From: JACJYM01 sp965230495
Lineage (GTDB): Bacteria; Bacteroidota; Bacteroidia; Chitinophagales; Saprospiraceae
Assembly: GCA_965230495.1 (NCBI GenBank)
Contig: OZ246004.1
Coordinates: forward strand, 3,224,001-3,288,000
Length of the DNA stretch: 64,000 bases
Direction: 5' to 3'
In this document: one piece after another, positions 61,465-64,000 of the stretch
Numbering within the stretch: position 1 is the first letter of the stretch
Layout: every line of letters begins with the position of its first letter
Position numbers and translations under genes: made by a program
Notes under the pieces: model-generated
Database searches by the model: none
What the model saw: the letters and a program-made list of their open reading frames with translations, nothing else
Told to the model about the DNA's origin: nothing

Positions 61465-62859
61465 TTAGATCTTTATCATCTTTTCAAGAGTCAATAATTG
61501 GTTGTTTTCGTCAAGTAGACGTAAATAATACACTCCGTTTTCTAGATCGGAAACATCTATCTGTGAACGATTTTCAGATCTTTCCATAATTTTACCATTC
61601 AAGGAAATAATCTCAACAGCAGATAATTTTTTCGAATTAGAAGATATATTAAAGTATTGCCTACTAGGATTGGGATAGATGTTAAACTCATATTTATTTT
61701 CCAACCTTAGCTTGATTATGGAACTGTAATCGAAAGAGCCATTAAAATCAATTTGTCTCAGACGATAGTAATTAATATTAGAAGGGTCTTCATCGATAAA
61801 CGAATAATCAATTCTAGAATTTGAGGAACCATTGCCTTTAATAGAACCTATATCGGTCCAACTAATACCATTGAAACTTTTCTCGATTACGAATTTTTGA
61901 TTATTGACTTCTGATAATGTTGACCACAGTAAAATAACGTGGTCTTGCTTTTCATAAGCTTTGAACTCCTTTAGTGTCACAGGAAGGATTTCTTCTATAG
62001 TCCAAATGTCGTAGGTTACTTCGAAATTAGCCCTTCCTTCCATACCTGGCCCATGCTGGCATGTAGCGTCCGAATTACCCCAATTTCTGTTAATTTCTAT
62101 TGAGCTATTGGCTTCAAAAATAACCTCAAAGGATCCTCCGGTTTCAGAGATATCATTTACTGAAATTGGTAAGGTGCTGCCAAAAGATTGACCAAAGCCA
62201 TTGGTAGTGTAATTATTCCAACCAGACGTTTCGTATTCATTGCCACTTCCTGCATCGTTGTAGGTAACAGAGAAATTATAGTTTTGATTTCCAGAACCTC
62301 CATCTAAGGAGAACTCCGAAATATGCCAGTCCAGTGAATAATTCACATCAACTGTAAAATTGGATTGTCCTCCTGAGTTGCCCCCGATCATCCAAAACTT
62401 ATTTTCGTCTCCTCCTGCTCCTGTTCCAGGGTCACCCGGCATTGGAGATTGGATAATATTCAGTTCTGCTGCGGTTGGTAAGTAGACAGTTCCTGATGTG
62501 GCACCTGCAGTGACAGCAGATTCTGGATTTGGGTTGGTCCACTGATCGAGAGAAATAGCTCTTTGTTCACAAGAGGAAGTAGAAAAACCAGGTGTCGTTC
62601 CAAATTCACGATCCTGTATATATGCGTCACCATCACAATTACCACTGCAATATGAACTACAGTCTGCAGGGTCAGAATCGGGTTCGCCAAAAGAAGTGTC
62701 ACTAGGAACACCAGGTGAAGTGGAAGTTTCTCCTGAGTCGTAAGTATCAGTTCCTGTTTTGACCCATTGATATCCACTTGCAGGAGCTATAGATGGTTGC
62801 ATATAGATATCAGTACTGGGCAAAATGACAAATATCAATGCAAGGAAAACAATTCTCAT
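61465..62859 (-). CDS. T9SS-targeted secreted protein, unknown function
   Basis: A 464-residue exported protein with a signal peptide (about 1-18). An N-terminal region about residues 55-125 has six cysteines (CSSYCSGNCDGD and SSCEQRA). A beta-rich middle is rich in Ser, Gly and Asn. A fibronectin-like module (LKEFKAYEKQDHVILLWST) and the type A sorting domain (FNIYPNPSRQYFNISS, LENGVYYLRLL, EKMIKI) complete the chain. No catalytic motif was recognised. The same strand and a short 45-bp gap suggest co-transcription with the subtilisin-like protease downstream. Confidence 0.85.
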   Translation of the reverse strand: MRIVFLALIFVILPSTDIYMQPSIAPASGYQWVKTGTDTYDSGETSTSPGVPSDTSFGEPDSDPADCSSYCSGNCDGDAYIQDREFGTTPGFSTSSCEQRAISLDQWTNPNPESAVTAGATSGTVYLPTAAELNIIQSPMPGDPGTGAGGDENKFWMIGGNSGGQSNFTVDVNYSLDWHISEFSLDGGSGNQNYNFSVTYNDAGSGNEYETSGWNNYTTNGFGQSFGSTLPISVNDISETGGSFEVIFEANSSIEINRNWGNSDATCQHGPGMEGRANFEVTYDIWTIEEILPVTLKEFKAYEKQDHVILLWSTLSEVNNQKFVIEKSFNGISWTDIGSIKGNGSSNSRIDYSFIDEDPSNINYYRLRQIDFNGSFDYSSIIKLRLENKYEFNIYPNPSRQYFNISSNSKKLSAVEIISLNGKIMERSENRSQIDVSDLENGVYYLRLLDENNQLLTLEKMIKI

Positions 62860-63131
62860 TTGGTTAATTTATTAAATTATATAATAGCTAGTTTTTTGGA
62901 GTGGGCTAACGTAAATAAAACTATTACTTTACGTTAGATAAACACTAAGTTAAAATATAAAGACCAAATTTTATCTTGTTTTTTTATATATTTTCAATTA
63001 GAATATGTAGTTATATGATTTATAATTATGTTATTGATTGATTATTTAGATTTTATCAGAAGGAGAATATGGAGTGAAGTAACAGTAAAAGAATGATAAC
63101 GATTTGCGTATTGAAAAACAATAATTGAAGA

Positions 63132-63163
63132 TTGATATGATTAAATAGTTTTAGATACTTTTG
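63132..63163 (+). promoter_or_regulatory. Promoter of the glutaryl-CoA dehydrogenase gene
   Basis: TTG at 63132-63134 and the perfect -7 element TACTTTTG at 63156-63163, 21 bp apart. The start codon follows at 63199, giving a leader of about 30 nt. The rest of the 62860-63198 gap is AT-rich with no gene seen. Confidence 0.55.
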
Positions 63164-63198
63164 TAACGTAATATCTGACTAAAACGAAAACAAAAATA

Positions 63199-64000
63199 AT
63201 GGATAAGTACCGACATCATGATTACTATAATGTAGATGGTTTATTAAGTGAAGATCATCTTTTAGCGAGAGAAGCTGTACGGGAATGGGTTAAACAAGAA
63301 GTTAGCCCTATTATTGAAGATTATTCCAATAGAGCAGAGTGTCCCACGCATCTTTTTAAGGGTTTGGCAGAAATAGGAGCATTTGGCCCTAGTTTACCAT
63401 TAGAGTATGGTGGTGGAGGTATGGATGAGATTGCATATGGAGTAATTATGCAAGAGCTGGAGAGAGGCGATTCTGGAATACGTAGTATGGCATCAGTACA
63501 AGGTTCATTAGTTATGTACCCTATATTTCGATATGCTTCTGAGGAGCAAAAAAGAAAGTACTTGCCAAAATTGGGTTCAGGTGAGTTTATTGGTTGTTTC
63601 GGTTTGACAGAACCTGACCATGGTTCTAATCCGGGAGGTATGGTTACGAATATTAAAGATGATGGAGATTCCTATATTCTTAATGGTGCAAAGATGTGGA
63701 TTACCAATAGTCCGGTTGCAGATATTGCGGTCGTTTGGGCTCGTGATGAAGAAGGAAAAATCCGAGGAATGGTTGTTGAAAAAGGAATGAAGGGTTTTTC
63801 AGCTCCTGAGATTCATGGAAAATGGTCGTTAAGGGCATCGATCACAGGGGAGTTGGTATTTGAAGATGTACGTGTTCCAAAAGAAAATGTTTTTCCTGAA
63901 ATTAAAGGTTTAAAAGGCCCCTTGTCATGTTTGAGCAAGGCCAGATATGGAATCGCTTGGGGAGCAATAGGTGCTGCATTAGATTGCTATGATTCGGCAT
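63199..64000 (+). CDS. gcdH: Glutaryl-CoA dehydrogenase, N-terminal part (cut by window end)
   Basis: The first 267 codons of an acyl-CoA dehydrogenase. SVQGSLVMYPIFRYASEEQK, GCFGLTEPDHGSNPGGM, MWITNSPVADIAVVWARDE and GKWSLRASITGEL match glutaryl-CoA dehydrogenase closely rather than general short-chain enzymes. The enzyme oxidises and decarboxylates glutaryl-CoA to crotonyl-CoA in lysine and tryptophan breakdown, using FAD and ETF. Start is ATG 63199. The catalytic glutamate would lie beyond the window. Confidence 0.9.
   Translation, partial: MDKYRHHDYYNVDGLLSEDHLLAREAVREWVKQEVSPIIEDYSNRAECPTHLFKGLAEIGAFGPSLPLEYGGGGMDEIAYGVIMQELERGDSGIRSMASVQGSLVMYPIFRYASEEQKRKYLPKLGSGEFIGCFGLTEPDHGSNPGGMVTNIKDDGDSYILNGAKMWITNSPVADIAVVWARDEEGKIRGMVVEKGMKGFSAPEIHGKWSLRASITGELVFEDVRVPKENVFPEIKGLKGPLSCLSKARYGIAWGAIGAALDCYDSA

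Noticed and set aside
1..64000. CRISPR array, prophage, toxin-antitoxin or restriction cassette
   Set aside because: I found no regularly spaced short repeats, integrase, phage structural genes or paired small toxin-antitoxin genes on either strand.

Overview
The window is chromosomal DNA from an AT-rich member of the Bacteroidota, probably a marine or environmental Saprospiria/Cytophagia-like bacterium. The signs are Bacteroidota -7 promoter elements (TAnnTTTG), SusC-type TonB-dependent receptors, type IX secretion (T9SS) cargo, a CcoN-CcoO fusion oxidase, and families such as DUF6029, Omp28 and PorV/PorQ. I see no prophage, IS element, CRISPR array or rRNA. One tRNA gene is present.

Positions 1-15.2 kb form an oxygen-response island. 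A minus-strand block of about 11 kb runs from a FixL-like heme-PAS histidine kinase and a response regulator that fuses a receiver domain to a CRP/FNR-type DNA-binding module, through a microprotein and the copper ATPase CcoI, to ccoS-ccoNO-ccoQ-ccoP-ccoG-ccoH and a TauE/SafE-type protein. It is flanked by two plus-strand operons of universal-stress (Usp) and CBS-domain proteins. Five copies of an FNR-like core (TGAY-N4-RTCA) sit in front of these units. At three of them the centre of the core is exactly 33 bp from the centre of a -7 element. The kinase keeps the FixL heme-pocket residues (H65, R71, H79, R85). The regulator therefore appears to combine FixJ and FixK roles in one protein. This is the most interesting system in the window.

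Positions 15.3-42.2 kb are mostly housekeeping: an RsmI-like methylase, a pseudouridine synthase, tRNA-Leu, the tig-clpP-clpX-truA operon, a TlpA/DUF6029/Omp28 envelope cluster, mfd, acs, an orphan DppC-like permease, a PorE-like OmpA protein, a SPOR protein with RodA, a TonB-dependent receptor, polA, a DUF2279 protein and a D-2-hydroxyacid dehydrogenase.

Positions 42.3-56.1 kb hold two giant secreted paralogues of 1394 and 1395 residues that flank a SusC-like receptor and are followed by a PorV/PorQ-type barrel. The last 2.1 kb of the two paralogues are about 98.5% identical at nucleotide level although their 5' halves are clearly diverged, which indicates recent gene conversion or segmental copying. 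The identity ends precisely at matching 15-bp hairpins.

Positions 56.1-64 kb carry greA-HIT, a class A penicillin-binding protein, a subtilisin-like T9SS protease, a second T9SS cargo protein, and the start of a glutaryl-CoA dehydrogenase gene cut by the window end.
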